Assembly (NCBI GenBank): GCA_028871235.1 | Contig: JAGWNO010000013.1 | Coordinates: 1 to 21,397 of the forward strand | From: Gammaproteobacteria bacterium | GTDB lineage: Bacteria; Pseudomonadota; Gammaproteobacteria; Natronospirales; REEB76 | DNA: 21,397 nt | Reading direction: 5' to 3' | Part shown: positions 1-7,992 of the stretch, piece by piece | Numbering within the stretch: the stretch's first letter is position 1 | Layout: each line of letters begins with the position of its first letter | The notes under the pieces: generated by a model | The model's database searches: none | Seen by the model: the letters and a program-made list of their open reading frames with translations, nothing else | What the model was told of the DNA's origin: nothing | Made by a program: the position numbers and the translations under genes

Positions 1-1590
1 GTCGATGGTGCCGCGATGGGTATGGATGGCACGGGTCATGCCGGTGAGGTATTCGTTCATCAGCCGGCTCAGTTCCCTGGGACCGAGCCCTTCCGAGATG
101 CTGATGAAATCCCGCACGTCGGCGAACATCACCGTCAGCTCGCGGCTGTCGCTCTCCATGGAATAGGCGCCCTGCTGCGCATCCATCTCCGCCACCAGCT
201 GCGGCGGGATGTACTGGCTGAACATGCGCGACAGGTGCCGCTTGCCGCGCGACTCGATGAAGTAGCCGTAGAGGGAAAGCAGCACGAACAGCACCACCAG
301 GAACAGCAGCGGTGAGGCCAATGGGAACACGAAGTTGCCGTACTGCCACAGCAGCAGGTTGCCCGCGGTGATGAGCACCACCAGCGCCAGCGTCACCGCG
401 CTGCTCATCAGGATGGAGCGGCTCATGGTCACCCAGATGACGACGGCCGCGAGCATGAACAGCAGCAGCAGTTGCGCGCCACGCGCGTATTGCGGCTGGG
501 CATTTTTCACGCGCCCATCCAGCACCCCGGAGAGGAAGTTGGCATGCACCTCGACGCCCGGAAACACAGCGCCCACCGGCGTGCTGCGCAGGTCTCCTTC
601 AGCGGCCGCGGAGCTGCCGATGTAAACGATGGCGTTCTGCAGGATGCTCCGGGAGGCCTTGCCTTCGATGACATCCGCGGCCGACACATATGGGAAGCTG
701 CGCACATAACCGCGGTACGGCACCAGCGCCGCCATGTGCCGGTCCACGGGGATGCGGTAATCGCCGATGCGGATGTCGTCGAGGTCGGCGTTGTCATGGA
801 CAGGGGTATCGAACACGAAACCCAGCGGTGCCTTGCCGGCCAGCAACTGCAGGACCGCAAGGTCCAGGGAAGCGTAGAGGTTGCCCCGGTATTCCTCCAG
901 CAGGCCGATGCGCCGGAAGCTGCCGTCCGCATCCACATAAGGGTTGGAGTAGAAACCCTGGCCCGCCGCGGCATCCGCCAGCACCGGCAGGTTGCCGGTA
1001 TAGGCCACCGCCTGCGGGAATTCCACCGCCGGATAGCGGGCGCCCACATCGGTGATGGCCGGCGACGGCAACCGGCCGGAGGACCCGGATTCGGTGAAAT
1101 TGCCGCGCCCGCTGAATACGTAGCCGAGGATCGCCGGCCGGTGCTGCAGGCTGGCGGCGAAGATGCGGTCGCGCTCCAGCTGCGGACGCAGCGTGCGGGC
1201 GGCTTTCTGAAAAGCCGGGTCAGACTTCAGCGGGCCGGCGGCCAGCTGGTCGAGCAGCGCCAGGTCCAGGCTGCGATCCGGTTCCGAGAACATGACGTCG
1301 AAAGCCACCAATCTGACGTGATAGCGGTCGAACAGCTTGGTCACCAGCCCCGCCAGCTTGTCCCGCGGCCACGGCCATTGACCTTGCTCGCGCAAGCTCT
1401 GGTCATCCACGTCCACGATCACGATGCGCGGATCCAGCGTCGCCGGCATGGTGAGCCGCAGACGCGCGTCGTAGGCGTAATCCTCCATCTTATCCAGCAA
1501 ACGGAACGGCATGCGCCCGTACACATGGGCGGCAAACAGCAGCAACAGCACCAGGCTGATGGCGACCCTGAGCAGGTGGCGGAGCTTCAA
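1..1590 (-). CDS. CHASE2-domain class III adenylate/guanylate cyclase (C-terminus beyond window)
   Basis: A membrane sensor that should make a cyclic nucleotide from ATP or GTP in response to a periplasmic signal. The visible 530 codons read: a first transmembrane segment (about residues 6-20), a periplasmic CHASE2 domain (about 30-360, with IVIVDVDDQSL and FDVMFSEPDR), three close transmembrane helices (about 368-440), and the start of a class III cyclase domain (about 478 on, LTVMFADVRDFISISEGL). Its FADVRDF aspartate is the usual metal ligand. The window ends at HRGTID, before the substrate-specifying residues, so cAMP versus cGMP cannot be judged. The start is uncertain. TTG at 1590 is preferred because it keeps the first membrane helix; no ATG lies upstream in frame, and the first downstream ATG (GRMPF) would remove that helix. 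It is divergent from gspC. The family is confident; the ligand is unknown. Confidence 0.88.
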   Translation of the reverse strand, partial: MKLRHLLRVAISLVLLLLFAAHVYGRMPFRLLDKMEDYAYDARLRLTMPATLDPRIVIVDVDDQSLREQGQWPWPRDKLAGLVTKLFDRYHVRLVAFDVMFSEPDRSLDLALLDQLAAGPLKSDPAFQKAARTLRPQLERDRIFAASLQHRPAILGYVFSGRGNFTESGSSGRLPSPAITDVGARYPAVEFPQAVAYTGNLPVLADAAAGQGFYSNPYVDADGSFRRIGLLEEYRGNLYASLDLAVLQLLAGKAPLGFVFDTPVHDNADLDDIRIGDYRIPVDRHMAALVPYRGYVRSFPYVSAADVIEGKASRSILQNAIVYIGSSAAAEGDLRSTPVGAVFPGVEVHANFLSGVLDGRVKNAQPQYARGAQLLLLFMLAAVVIWVTMSRSILMSSAVTLALVVLITAGNLLLWQYGNFVFPLASPLLFLVVLFVLLSLYGYFIESRGKRHLSRMFSQYIPPQLVAEMDAQQGAYSMESDSRELTVMFADVRDFISISEGLGPRELSRLMNEYLTGMTRAIHTHRGTID

Positions 1591-1652
1591 GGCGGAACCC
1601 CGGATGCGGTGGCGGCGCCTAAGTGTAGCTGAAGCGTCGCACGGCCCGGGCC

Positions 1653-1682
1653 TTGAGGCGCCACCGGCCCTGTCAGTATGAT
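1653..1682 (+). promoter_or_regulatory. Candidate sigma70 promoter for the gsp operon
   Basis: TTGAGG at 1653-1658 and TATGAT at 1677-1682 are separated by 18 bp (4/6 and 5/6 to consensus). They lie in the 172-bp divergent region between the cyclase and gspC. Transcription would begin near 1690, giving a leader of about 70 nt before the gspC ATG. Assigned by eye only; no operator for a known regulator was recognised. Confidence 0.4.
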
Positions 1683-1762
1683 GCGGGACTCCAGCCGGCG
1701 CCCGCCTGGGCTCAACTTCGCCGGCGGGACGACGGGTGGCTACACATCATCGCGACATCATC

Positions 1763-2656
1763 ATGCGTATCAACGGACTGAGCCGGCCGGCGGTGGCGAA
1801 GACATTGCAGCAGCTGCTGCCGGAACTGCAGCGTCGCCTGCCTTTCTGGGTCAGCGTGCTGCTGGTGCTGCTCGTGACCTGGACCCTGGCGAGTCTCACC
1901 TGGGAGATCTTGCCGCGACCCAAGGAGGCTATACCTATATATAAGTCGGCCGCAGACAGCGTGCCGCTGGCAGCAGTTGATTACAACCGGCTGGCCGACA
2001 TGCACCTGTTCGGCAGCGCCAATCCCGCCGCCAACGCCAACGCGCCCGAGACCACCCTGGCGCTGACCCTGCGCGGTATCGTGGCCGCCAACCGCGACCA
2101 CCAGGAATCCCGTGCCATCATCGCCGCCGGCGGCAACGAACAGAACTACGGCGTGGGCGCACAGCTGCCCGGCGGCGCCGTGATCCAGGCCATCTACCCG
2201 GACCGGGTACTGTTGAACCTGGACGGCCGGCTCGAAGCCCTGCGGCTTCCCAAAGCCGGCGGCATGGACAACGCCGGCAACACCGCAACGCCGCTGCTGC
2301 CCACCGTGGTGTACGGTTCCACACTGCCGCCCACCACCAGTCTCAACCAGCTGCGCAACGATGTGGTCAACCACCCGGAGCGGCTGCTCGATATAGTACG
2401 GGCCATGCCGGTGATGGCGAATGGCAAGCTGGTGGGCTATCGTGTGTTCCCGGTGGGGAATTCCACCGCTTTCACGCAGTTCGGGCTCGAGCCCGGAGAT
2501 GTGGTGACGGCGGTGAACGGCTTGCCGCTGGACAATCCCGCCGAGAGCATGCGTATCCTCGGAAGCCTGAAGACCTCCGACCAGATCAGCATCACCCTGA
2601 CCCGCAACGGCCAGCAACAGACCCAGGTACTGCAACTGCAGAACCCGAACAACTGA
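1763..2656 (+). CDS. gspC: Type II secretion system protein GspC
   Basis: GspC is the inner-membrane clamp protein that links the inner-membrane platform to the GspD secretin. The 297-residue product has a short cytoplasmic N-terminus and one membrane helix (about residues 28-50, WVSVLLVLLVTWTLASL). A periplasmic homology region follows (about 75-165, starting at DMHLFG and containing LRGIVAANRD). After a linker there is a C-terminal PDZ domain (about 225-295, FGLEPGDVVTAVNGLPL). A PDZ rather than a coiled coil is the commoner GspC type. ATG 1763 is chosen; an in-frame GTG at 1736 would add nine residues, and neither has a strong ribosome site. gspD begins 14 bp downstream with its own good site. 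The N-terminal helix, HR region and PDZ in this order, next to a secretin gene, make the assignment firm. Confidence 0.93.
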   Translation: MRINGLSRPAVAKTLQQLLPELQRRLPFWVSVLLVLLVTWTLASLTWEILPRPKEAIPIYKSAADSVPLAAVDYNRLADMHLFGSANPAANANAPETTLALTLRGIVAANRDHQESRAIIAAGGNEQNYGVGAQLPGGAVIQAIYPDRVLLNLDGRLEALRLPKAGGMDNAGNTATPLLPTVVYGSTLPPTTSLNQLRNDVVNHPERLLDIVRAMPVMANGKLVGYRVFPVGNSTAFTQFGLEPGDVVTAVNGLPLDNPAESMRILGSLKTSDQISITLTRNGQQQTQVLQLQNPNN

Positions 2657-2670
2657 GGAAGGACAGCCTG

Positions 2671-4836
2671 GTGCAGCCCCACTCACCCCTGATTGGATGC
2701 GCGCCCCGCGTGCCGTTCAGCCGCGCGCTGATCTGCGCCGGGGCGCTGATGCTGGCGGTGCTGAACGTCCCGGTGCATGCGGACGGCGGCATCACGCTGA
2801 ACTTCAAGGATGCGGACATCCGCGAAGTGGCCGCCACCATCGGCCAGATCACCCACCGCAACTTCATCATCGATCCGCGCGTGCAGGGCCGCGTCACGGT
2901 CATCTCCAGCAGACCCATCGACGAGAACGCGGTGTATGCCGCGTTCCTGTCGGTGCTGCAGGTGCACGGCCTGGCGGCGGTGCCGGCCGGCAGCATGACC
3001 AAGATCGTGCCGGCGCTGGAAGCCCGGCAGATGCCGGGATCCGCATTCAGTGCCGGCACGCCCAGCGATGCCATCGTCACCCAGGTGGTGCAGATCAACA
3101 ATGTCTCCGCGGCGCAGCTGGTGCCGGTGCTGCGGCCGCTCATGTCCACCGAGGCGCAGCTGGCGGCCTATCCGCCTTCCAACATGCTCATCATCTCGGA
3201 CCGGGCAAGCAACGTGACGCGGCTGCTGGACATCATCGGCCGCATTGACCAGACCACCAGCAACGAGGTGGAGATCATCCCGCTCGCCAACGCCTCCGCC
3301 GCGGACGTCGCCCAGGTGATCACCTCGCTGCTGCAGACCCAGGCGGGCAGCGAAGGCGGACTGCCGATGAAACTGGTGGCGGATGACCGTACCAATTCCA
3401 TCCTGGTGAGCGGCGACAAGGGTGACCGCCTGCGCATCCGGGCGCTCATCGCCCAGCTCGATCAGCCCATGGAGACCGGCAACACCCAGGTGGTTTATCT
3501 CCGCTACGCCAAGTCCAAGGATATCGCCGACGAACTCAAGGGCTTCATCAGCGACCTGCAGAAACAGTCCGGAAAAAGCAGTAACGCCGCAGCCGCCGGC
3601 GGCGGATCCGGGCTGGCGGACGTGTCCGTGATTCCGGATGAGCGCACCAATGCGCTGGTCATCACCGCGCCCCCCAAGATCATGCGCTCCATCCAGGATG
3701 TCATCAGCAAGCTGGATATCCGCCGCGCCCAGGTGCTGGTGCAGGCCATCGAAGCCGAACTGACCACGGACAAATCCGCGGAGCTCGGCATCACCTGGGT
3801 GGCGGATGCCCTGGCCCAGAGCGGCGCCGCCGGTTTCACCGATTTCAGCAACACCGGTACCGGCATTCTCGGCTTGGCGCAGCAGGGAGCCGCCGCCAGG
3901 GCGGCGGTCTCGGCCGGCAGCAGCACTATCGGCGCCGCCAGCGTCAGCGTTCCGCAGGGGCTCACCCTGGGCTTGGGCCGCATCACCAACGGCCATTTCA
4001 GCTTCGCCGGCCTGCTGCGGGCGCTCGCCGGGGACGCCAACACCAATATTCTCTCCACCCCCAGCATCGTGACGCTGGATAACCAGGAAGCGGACATCAA
4101 GGTGGCCCAGCAGGTGCCCTTTGTCACCGGCCAATACACCAATGCCACCGCCGGCACCGGCACCACCGGCGGCGCGGTCATCAATCCGTTCCAGACCGTG
4201 CAGCGTCAGGACGTGGGCCTGGAACTGAAGATCACACCGCAGATCAACGAAGGCAATGCGGTGCTGCTGAAGATAGACCAGGTGGTCTCCAACCTTACCG
4301 GTAACAGCATCGGCGGCCAGCCGGTCACCAATACCCGCGAAATCAAGACCAGCGTCATCGCCCAGGACGGCGAGATCGTGGTGCTGGGCGGCCTGATCGA
4401 TCACGACCTCATCGAGAACGAGCAGCGCGTGCCCATTCTTGGGAGCATCCCGCTGCTGGGCAACCTGTTCAAGTACCGCAGCACCACCAACACCAAGCGT
4501 AACCTGATGGTGTTCATCCAGCCCACCATCCTGCGGGATTCCCAGACGGCCAATCACTACACCAACGACCGTTACAACTATCTGCGCAACCTGCAACTGC
4601 AGAATAAGAGTGCGGTGCAGCTCATGCCCGGTGAGCAGCGTCCGGTACTCAATGAAATGCAGCCGCCGACTATCCAGCCGCCGCCTGCCAACACCCACGC
4701 GCCCGCCGCCGGCGCTGCGTCGCCGGCACCGGTTGCCAGTACCCGCAGCCCGCCGCTGCCGGCGCAAGTCACTAGCAAACCCCCGGTCCCCGCCACACCA
4801 CCGCCAGCCGGTCACATCCATGGACCTGGACGGTAA
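2671..4836 (+). CDS. gspD: Type II secretion system secretin GspD
   Basis: GspD forms the outer-membrane secretin channel. The 721-residue precursor starts at GTG 2671 behind GAGGAAGGA (2654-2662) and has a signal peptide probably cut after VHA (residue 37). N0 follows (from about 40, ITLNFKDADIREV), then N1-N3 (about 125-365, with repeated secretin_N patterns such as VADDRTNSILVSG and VIPDERTNALVIT). The C-terminal secretin domain covers about 365-640, with NILSTPSIVTLDNQEA, VGLELKITPQINEGN and VPILGSIPLLGNLFKY. The presence of N0 and the neighbouring gspC separate it from PilQ and phage secretins. Unusually, about 70 proline/alanine-rich residues (652-721) extend past the barrel. They may be a linker or pilotin-binding tail, but no S-domain was recognised. 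The 3' end overlaps gspE by 17 bp, suggesting translational coupling. Confidence 0.96.
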   Translation: MQPHSPLIGCAPRVPFSRALICAGALMLAVLNVPVHADGGITLNFKDADIREVAATIGQITHRNFIIDPRVQGRVTVISSRPIDENAVYAAFLSVLQVHGLAAVPAGSMTKIVPALEARQMPGSAFSAGTPSDAIVTQVVQINNVSAAQLVPVLRPLMSTEAQLAAYPPSNMLIISDRASNVTRLLDIIGRIDQTTSNEVEIIPLANASAADVAQVITSLLQTQAGSEGGLPMKLVADDRTNSILVSGDKGDRLRIRALIAQLDQPMETGNTQVVYLRYAKSKDIADELKGFISDLQKQSGKSSNAAAAGGGSGLADVSVIPDERTNALVITAPPKIMRSIQDVISKLDIRRAQVLVQAIEAELTTDKSAELGITWVADALAQSGAAGFTDFSNTGTGILGLAQQGAAARAAVSAGSSTIGAASVSVPQGLTLGLGRITNGHFSFAGLLRALAGDANTNILSTPSIVTLDNQEADIKVAQQVPFVTGQYTNATAGTGTTGGAVINPFQTVQRQDVGLELKITPQINEGNAVLLKIDQVVSNLTGNSIGGQPVTNTREIKTSVIAQDGEIVVLGGLIDHDLIENEQRVPILGSIPLLGNLFKYRSTTNTKRNLMVFIQPTILRDSQTANHYTNDRYNYLRNLQLQNKSAVQLMPGEQRPVLNEMQPPTIQPPPANTHAPAAGAASPAPVASTRSPPLPAQVTSKPPVPATPPPAGHIHGPGR

Positions 4837-6346
4837 CAACGGCCTTGCCGTTGCCGCGCCTCTGCCGGAAACGGCCGCGGTGCGCGGCATTCCCTTCTCC
4901 TTTGCCAAGCGCCATGGCGTGCTGGTCGAGAGCGTGGACGACAAGCAGGCGCATATCGTGCATCGCCCCGACGTGACCTCCGAGGCGCTGCTGGAAACCC
5001 GCCGGGTACTGGGTGTAACGCTGCTGCCACGCGAGGTCAGCGCCGGGGAGTTCGATGCATTGCTGCAGCAGGCCTACGAGGAGCAGTCCAATAATGCCAT
5101 GCATATGATGGAGGGCCTGGACGGGGACGTGGACCTGTTCAGCGTCGCCCAGGCACTGCCGGAACCGGAGGACCTGCTGGAGAGCGAGGATGACGCGCCC
5201 ATCATCCGGCTCATCAATGCGCTGTTTACGGAATCAGTCAAGGAGAACGCCTCCGATATCCACATCGAACCCTTCGAGAACCGCCTGGTGGTGCGCTTCC
5301 GTGTGGACGGCGTGCTGCGGGTGGTGCTGGAATCGCGCCGTGCGGTGGCGCCGCTGGTGGTATCGCGCATCAAGGTCATGGCCAAGCTCGACATCGCCGA
5401 GAAACGCCTGCCCCAGGACGGACGCATCTCGCTGCGCATCGCCGGCCGCGCCGTGGATGTGCGCGTGTCCACCATCCCCTCCGGCCACGGCGAGCGCGTG
5501 GTGTTGCGTCTGCTGGACAAACAGGCGGGCCGGCTGGAGCTGGAGCACCTGGGCATGCATGCCGACACCAAGAGCCTCATCGACGAACTCATCCAGACAC
5601 CCCATGGCATCATCCTGGTCACCGGACCCACCGGCTCCGGCAAGACCACCACCCTGTATGCGGGGCTCGCGCGGCTCAACGACAACAGCCGCAACATCAT
5701 GACGGTGGAGGATCCCATCGAATATTACATCGACGGCATCGGTCAGACGCAGGTGAACACCCGCGTGGACATGACCTTCGCCCGCGGCTTGCGCGCCATC
5801 CTGCGCCAGGACCCGGACGTGGTGATGGTGGGCGAGATCCGCGATCTCGAGACCGCGGAAATCGCCGTGCAGGCGAGCCTCACCGGTCATCTGGTGCTGT
5901 CCACATTGCACACCAACACCGCCGTGGGTGCGGTGACGCGCCTGCGTGACATGGGGGTGGAGCCCTTCCTGTTGTCCTCCAGCCTGCTGGGGATGCTGGC
6001 GCAACGCCTGGTGCGCCTGCTGTGCCCCGAATGCAAGCAGCCTTATGCCGCCGGCGAGCGGGAATGCAAGGCGCTGGACCTGCCGCGCGATAAACCGCCG
6101 ACGCTCTATCGTCAGGCGGGCTGCGCCGCCTGCAATCGCACCGGCTATCGCGGCCGTACCGGTATTTATGAGATGGTCATCGTGGACGAACACATGCGCA
6201 GCATGATCCATGACGGCAGCGGTGAACAGGAACTGGAACGCTACGCGCGCACCCGCACGCCCAGCATCCGCCAGGACGGCCGGCGGCGTGCACTCGCCGG
6301 CGAGACCAGCATCGAGGAAGTGCTGCGGGTTACACGGGAGGGTTAA
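4820..6346 (+). CDS. gspE: Type II secretion system ATPase GspE
   Basis: GspE is the cytoplasmic hexameric ATPase that powers pseudopilus assembly. The 508-residue product has a short N-terminal domain followed by the conserved secretion ATPase core. Walker A is GPTGSGKTTTL (residues 269-279). The Asp box is around NIMTVEDPIEYYIDGI. Walker B is DPDVVMVGEIRD (331-342), and the His box is near TGHLVLSTLHTN. A four-cysteine zinc motif, C402/C405 (LCPECKQPY) and C435/C438 (GCAACNRTGYRGRTGIYE), is typical of GspE/PilB. ATG 4820 is chosen because it opens the conserved protein; the longer in-frame extension back to 4610 is just gspD sequence read in another frame. The start lies inside the end of gspD. 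Downstream, the usual close spacing to gspF is broken by the repeat element at 6351-6511. Confidence 0.96.
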   Translation: MDLDGNNGLAVAAPLPETAAVRGIPFSFAKRHGVLVESVDDKQAHIVHRPDVTSEALLETRRVLGVTLLPREVSAGEFDALLQQAYEEQSNNAMHMMEGLDGDVDLFSVAQALPEPEDLLESEDDAPIIRLINALFTESVKENASDIHIEPFENRLVVRFRVDGVLRVVLESRRAVAPLVVSRIKVMAKLDIAEKRLPQDGRISLRIAGRAVDVRVSTIPSGHGERVVLRLLDKQAGRLELEHLGMHADTKSLIDELIQTPHGIILVTGPTGSGKTTTLYAGLARLNDNSRNIMTVEDPIEYYIDGIGQTQVNTRVDMTFARGLRAILRQDPDVVMVGEIRDLETAEIAVQASLTGHLVLSTLHTNTAVGAVTRLRDMGVEPFLLSSSLLGMLAQRLVRLLCPECKQPYAAGERECKALDLPRDKPPTLYRQAGCAACNRTGYRGRTGIYEMVIVDEHMRSMIHDGSGEQELERYARTRTPSIRQDGRRRALAGETSIEEVLRVTREG

Positions 6347-6350
6347 GAAC

Positions 6351-6511
6351 GTGCTGCGTACTGCGTATTGCGTGCTGCGTCTGGAGAAGATGCTGCGTAC
6401 TGCGTGCTGGGTACTAGGTTCGGAGGAAGATTGCTTCCATTCAACGGATTTTGCATTCATGAGGCTTGATGCTTTGTTGCTGCGCAGCACGCAGTACGCA
6501 GCACGCAGCAC
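6351..6511. repeat. Inverted heptamer-repeat element between gspE and gspF
   Basis: Seven-base units of the form GTRYTGC lie in tandem and then again on the opposite strand. Plus-strand units: GTGCTGC 6351-6357, GTACTGC 6358-6364, GTATTGC 6365-6371, GTGCTGC 6372-6378. A second degenerate cluster runs ATGCTGC 6390-6396, GTACTGC 6397-6403, GTGCTGG 6404-6410, GTACTAG 6411-6417. The minus-strand array spans 6511-6484 as GTGCTGC, GTGCTGC, GTACTGC, GTGCTGC. The outer arms 6351-6378 and 6484-6511 are complementary at 26 of 28 positions around a 105-nt centre, so the gsp mRNA could form a long hairpin. A small hairpin (GGAAG 6425-6429, CTTCC 6434-6438) sits inside. Translations such as VLRTAYCVLR arise only from the repeat and should not be called genes. 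It resembles short heptanucleotide repeats dispersed in some bacterial genomes, but I cannot name a family. Confidence 0.85.
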
Positions 6512-6525
6512 TTCTTTTTATTGAC

Positions 6526-7737
6526 ATGGGCGCCTTCGAATACACCGCACTGGACAGCCGCGGCCGGGAACGCAAGGGTACCGCCGAGGGCGACACCCCG
6601 CGCCAGGTGCGCCAGCAGCTGCGCGAGCAGGGCTTGACGCCCCTCGACATCACGGTCGCCGCCGAAAAGGAAAGCCGCGCGCCACGTTTCAGCCTGCGCC
6701 GCAGCATCAACGCCACGGAGCTGGCGCTCATCACCCGCCAGCTGGCGACGCTGGTGCGTTCCGCCCTGCCGGTGGAGGAAGCCCTGCTGGCCGCCTCGCA
6801 GCAGTGCGAGAAACCGCGGCTCAAGAGCATGCTGCTTGCGGTGCGCGCGCGCGTCATGGAAGGCCACACCCTCGCCTACGGACTTGGTCAGTTCCCGCGC
6901 GTGTTCCCGGAGATCTTCCGCGCCACCGTGGCGGCGGGCGAGCATTCCGGTCATCTGGACGGGGTGTTGGAAAGGCTGGCGGATTATGCCGAAAGCCGCC
7001 AGCAGCTGCGCCAGAAGCTGATGCTCGCCATGATCTACCCGGTGCTGCTCACGGCCATGGCCATCACCATCGTCACCGGCCTGCTGATCTATGTGGTGCC
7101 GCAGGTGGTGCAGGTGTTCGAGCACACCGGCCAGCCGCTGCCGCTGCTCACCCGCAGTCTCATCGGCCTGAGCGCGTTCATCCGCGCCCACGGCATCGTT
7201 ATCCTGGTGCTGCTCATGGTTGCGGCGATCGCGGTACGGACCATGCTCAGGAAACCGGACATGCGGCGCCGCTATCACTTCTTCATACTGCGGCTGCCGC
7301 TCCTGGGCCGGCTGGTGCGCGGCGTCAACACCGCGCGTTTCACCCGCACACTCAGCATCCTCGCCGGCAGCGGCGTGCCGGTGCTGGAGGCCTTGCGCAT
7401 CTCTGCGGAGGTGATCGCCAGCATCCCCATGCGCGAGGCGGTGGACCAGGCGGCCATGCGGGTGCGTGAGGGCGCCGCCATCAGCCGCTCGCTTGTCGCC
7501 AGCGGGCTGTTTCCGCCCATGGTGGTGCACCTGATCGCCAGCGGCGAGACCAGCGGCGAACTGGATGCCATGCTGGAGCGGGCTGCCGGCAACCAGGAGC
7601 GGGAGCTGGAGACCCTGCTCTCCACCATGCTCGGCATCCTGGAGCCGGGGCTGATCCTGGTGATGGGCGTGGTGGTGCTGCTGATCGTGCTCGCCATCCT
7701 GCTGCCGATCTTCGATCTCAATCAGCTGGTGCATTAG
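6526..7737 (+). CDS. gspF: Type II secretion system inner-membrane protein GspF
   Basis: GspF is the polytopic inner-membrane platform protein that works with the GspE ATPase. The 403-residue product starts MGAFEYTALDSRGRERKG, the usual GspF opening. It has two homologous cytoplasmic T2SSF domains (about residues 65-190 and 265-385) and three membrane segments (about 165-195, 220-240 and 370-398). The motif GVPVLEALRISAEVI is in the second domain, and GSGVPVLEAL / SGELDAMLERAA are typical. Length matches the family. ATG 6526 is chosen on homology, but the 14 bases before it (TTCTTTTTATTGAC) carry no Shine-Dalgarno sequence. The only purine-rich match, GGAGGAAG at 6422-6429, is about 100 nt upstream inside the repeat element. 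This is the last gsp gene here; gspG does not follow. Confidence 0.96.
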   Translation: MGAFEYTALDSRGRERKGTAEGDTPRQVRQQLREQGLTPLDITVAAEKESRAPRFSLRRSINATELALITRQLATLVRSALPVEEALLAASQQCEKPRLKSMLLAVRARVMEGHTLAYGLGQFPRVFPEIFRATVAAGEHSGHLDGVLERLADYAESRQQLRQKLMLAMIYPVLLTAMAITIVTGLLIYVVPQVVQVFEHTGQPLPLLTRSLIGLSAFIRAHGIVILVLLMVAAIAVRTMLRKPDMRRRYHFFILRLPLLGRLVRGVNTARFTRTLSILAGSGVPVLEALRISAEVIASIPMREAVDQAAMRVREGAAISRSLVASGLFPPMVVHLIASGETSGELDAMLERAAGNQERELETLLSTMLGILEPGLILVMGVVVLLIVLAILLPIFDLNQLVH

Positions 7738-7774
7738 ACCGGCCGGCCATGAGGCGATGCCGCCATGGACCGGT

Positions 7775-7791
7775 CCCGGGGCTTCCCCGGG
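7775..7791 (+). terminator. Possible weak terminator after gspF
   Basis: A perfect 7-bp stem (CCCGGGG 7775-7781, CCCCGGG 7785-7791) with a CTT loop lies 38 bp past the gspF stop. There is no T-run (TTGTGGTC follows), so intrinsic termination is doubtful. The rest of 7738-7992 shows a TATACT at 7840-7845 without a matching -35 and nothing else I can name. Confidence 0.25.
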
Positions 7792-7992
7792 TTGTGGTCG
7801 GCGGCCTGCCGGACAGCATGGCCGCGCTGTGACTGCGGGTATACTTGCGCCGGCGTCCGGAACTTTCCCGGCCTGTCGGGCCCTAAGCCCTGTTGGATTC
7901 GTAAAGGGAACCTACCCCAAGGATACAGTTCGCGCCGTCGCGGCAGGCGGCGCCGCGGGGGGACAACTGCCGTTTTACCCTGGAGAGCCACA

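Noticed and set aside
472..1632. 386-codon plus-strand open frame over the cyclase gene
   Set aside because: No recognisable motif, and the opposite strand encodes a clear CHASE2 plus cyclase protein throughout.
1930..1944. A/T-rich TATATATAA stretch as a promoter
   Set aside because: It lies inside gspC and encodes part of its sequence (IPIYK) in frame; no -35 match.
2683..4944. 753-codon open frame on the minus strand opposite gspD
   Set aside because: It is the antisense shadow of a GC-rich gene: low-complexity His/Gly/Arg composition, no domain, and gspD on the other strand is certain.
6351..6511. CRISPR array
   Set aside because: Units are only 7 bases, contiguous and without spacers, and no cas gene is near.
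6210..6524. Short protein over the repeat (contains VLRTAYCVLR)
   Set aside because: The peptide comes from the heptamers themselves and would change frame with each unit; no ribosome site.
5234..7734. Two 425-codon minus-strand frames opposite gspE and gspF
   Set aside because: Antisense shadows with His/Gln-rich composition; part of one is simply the heptamer repeat translated.
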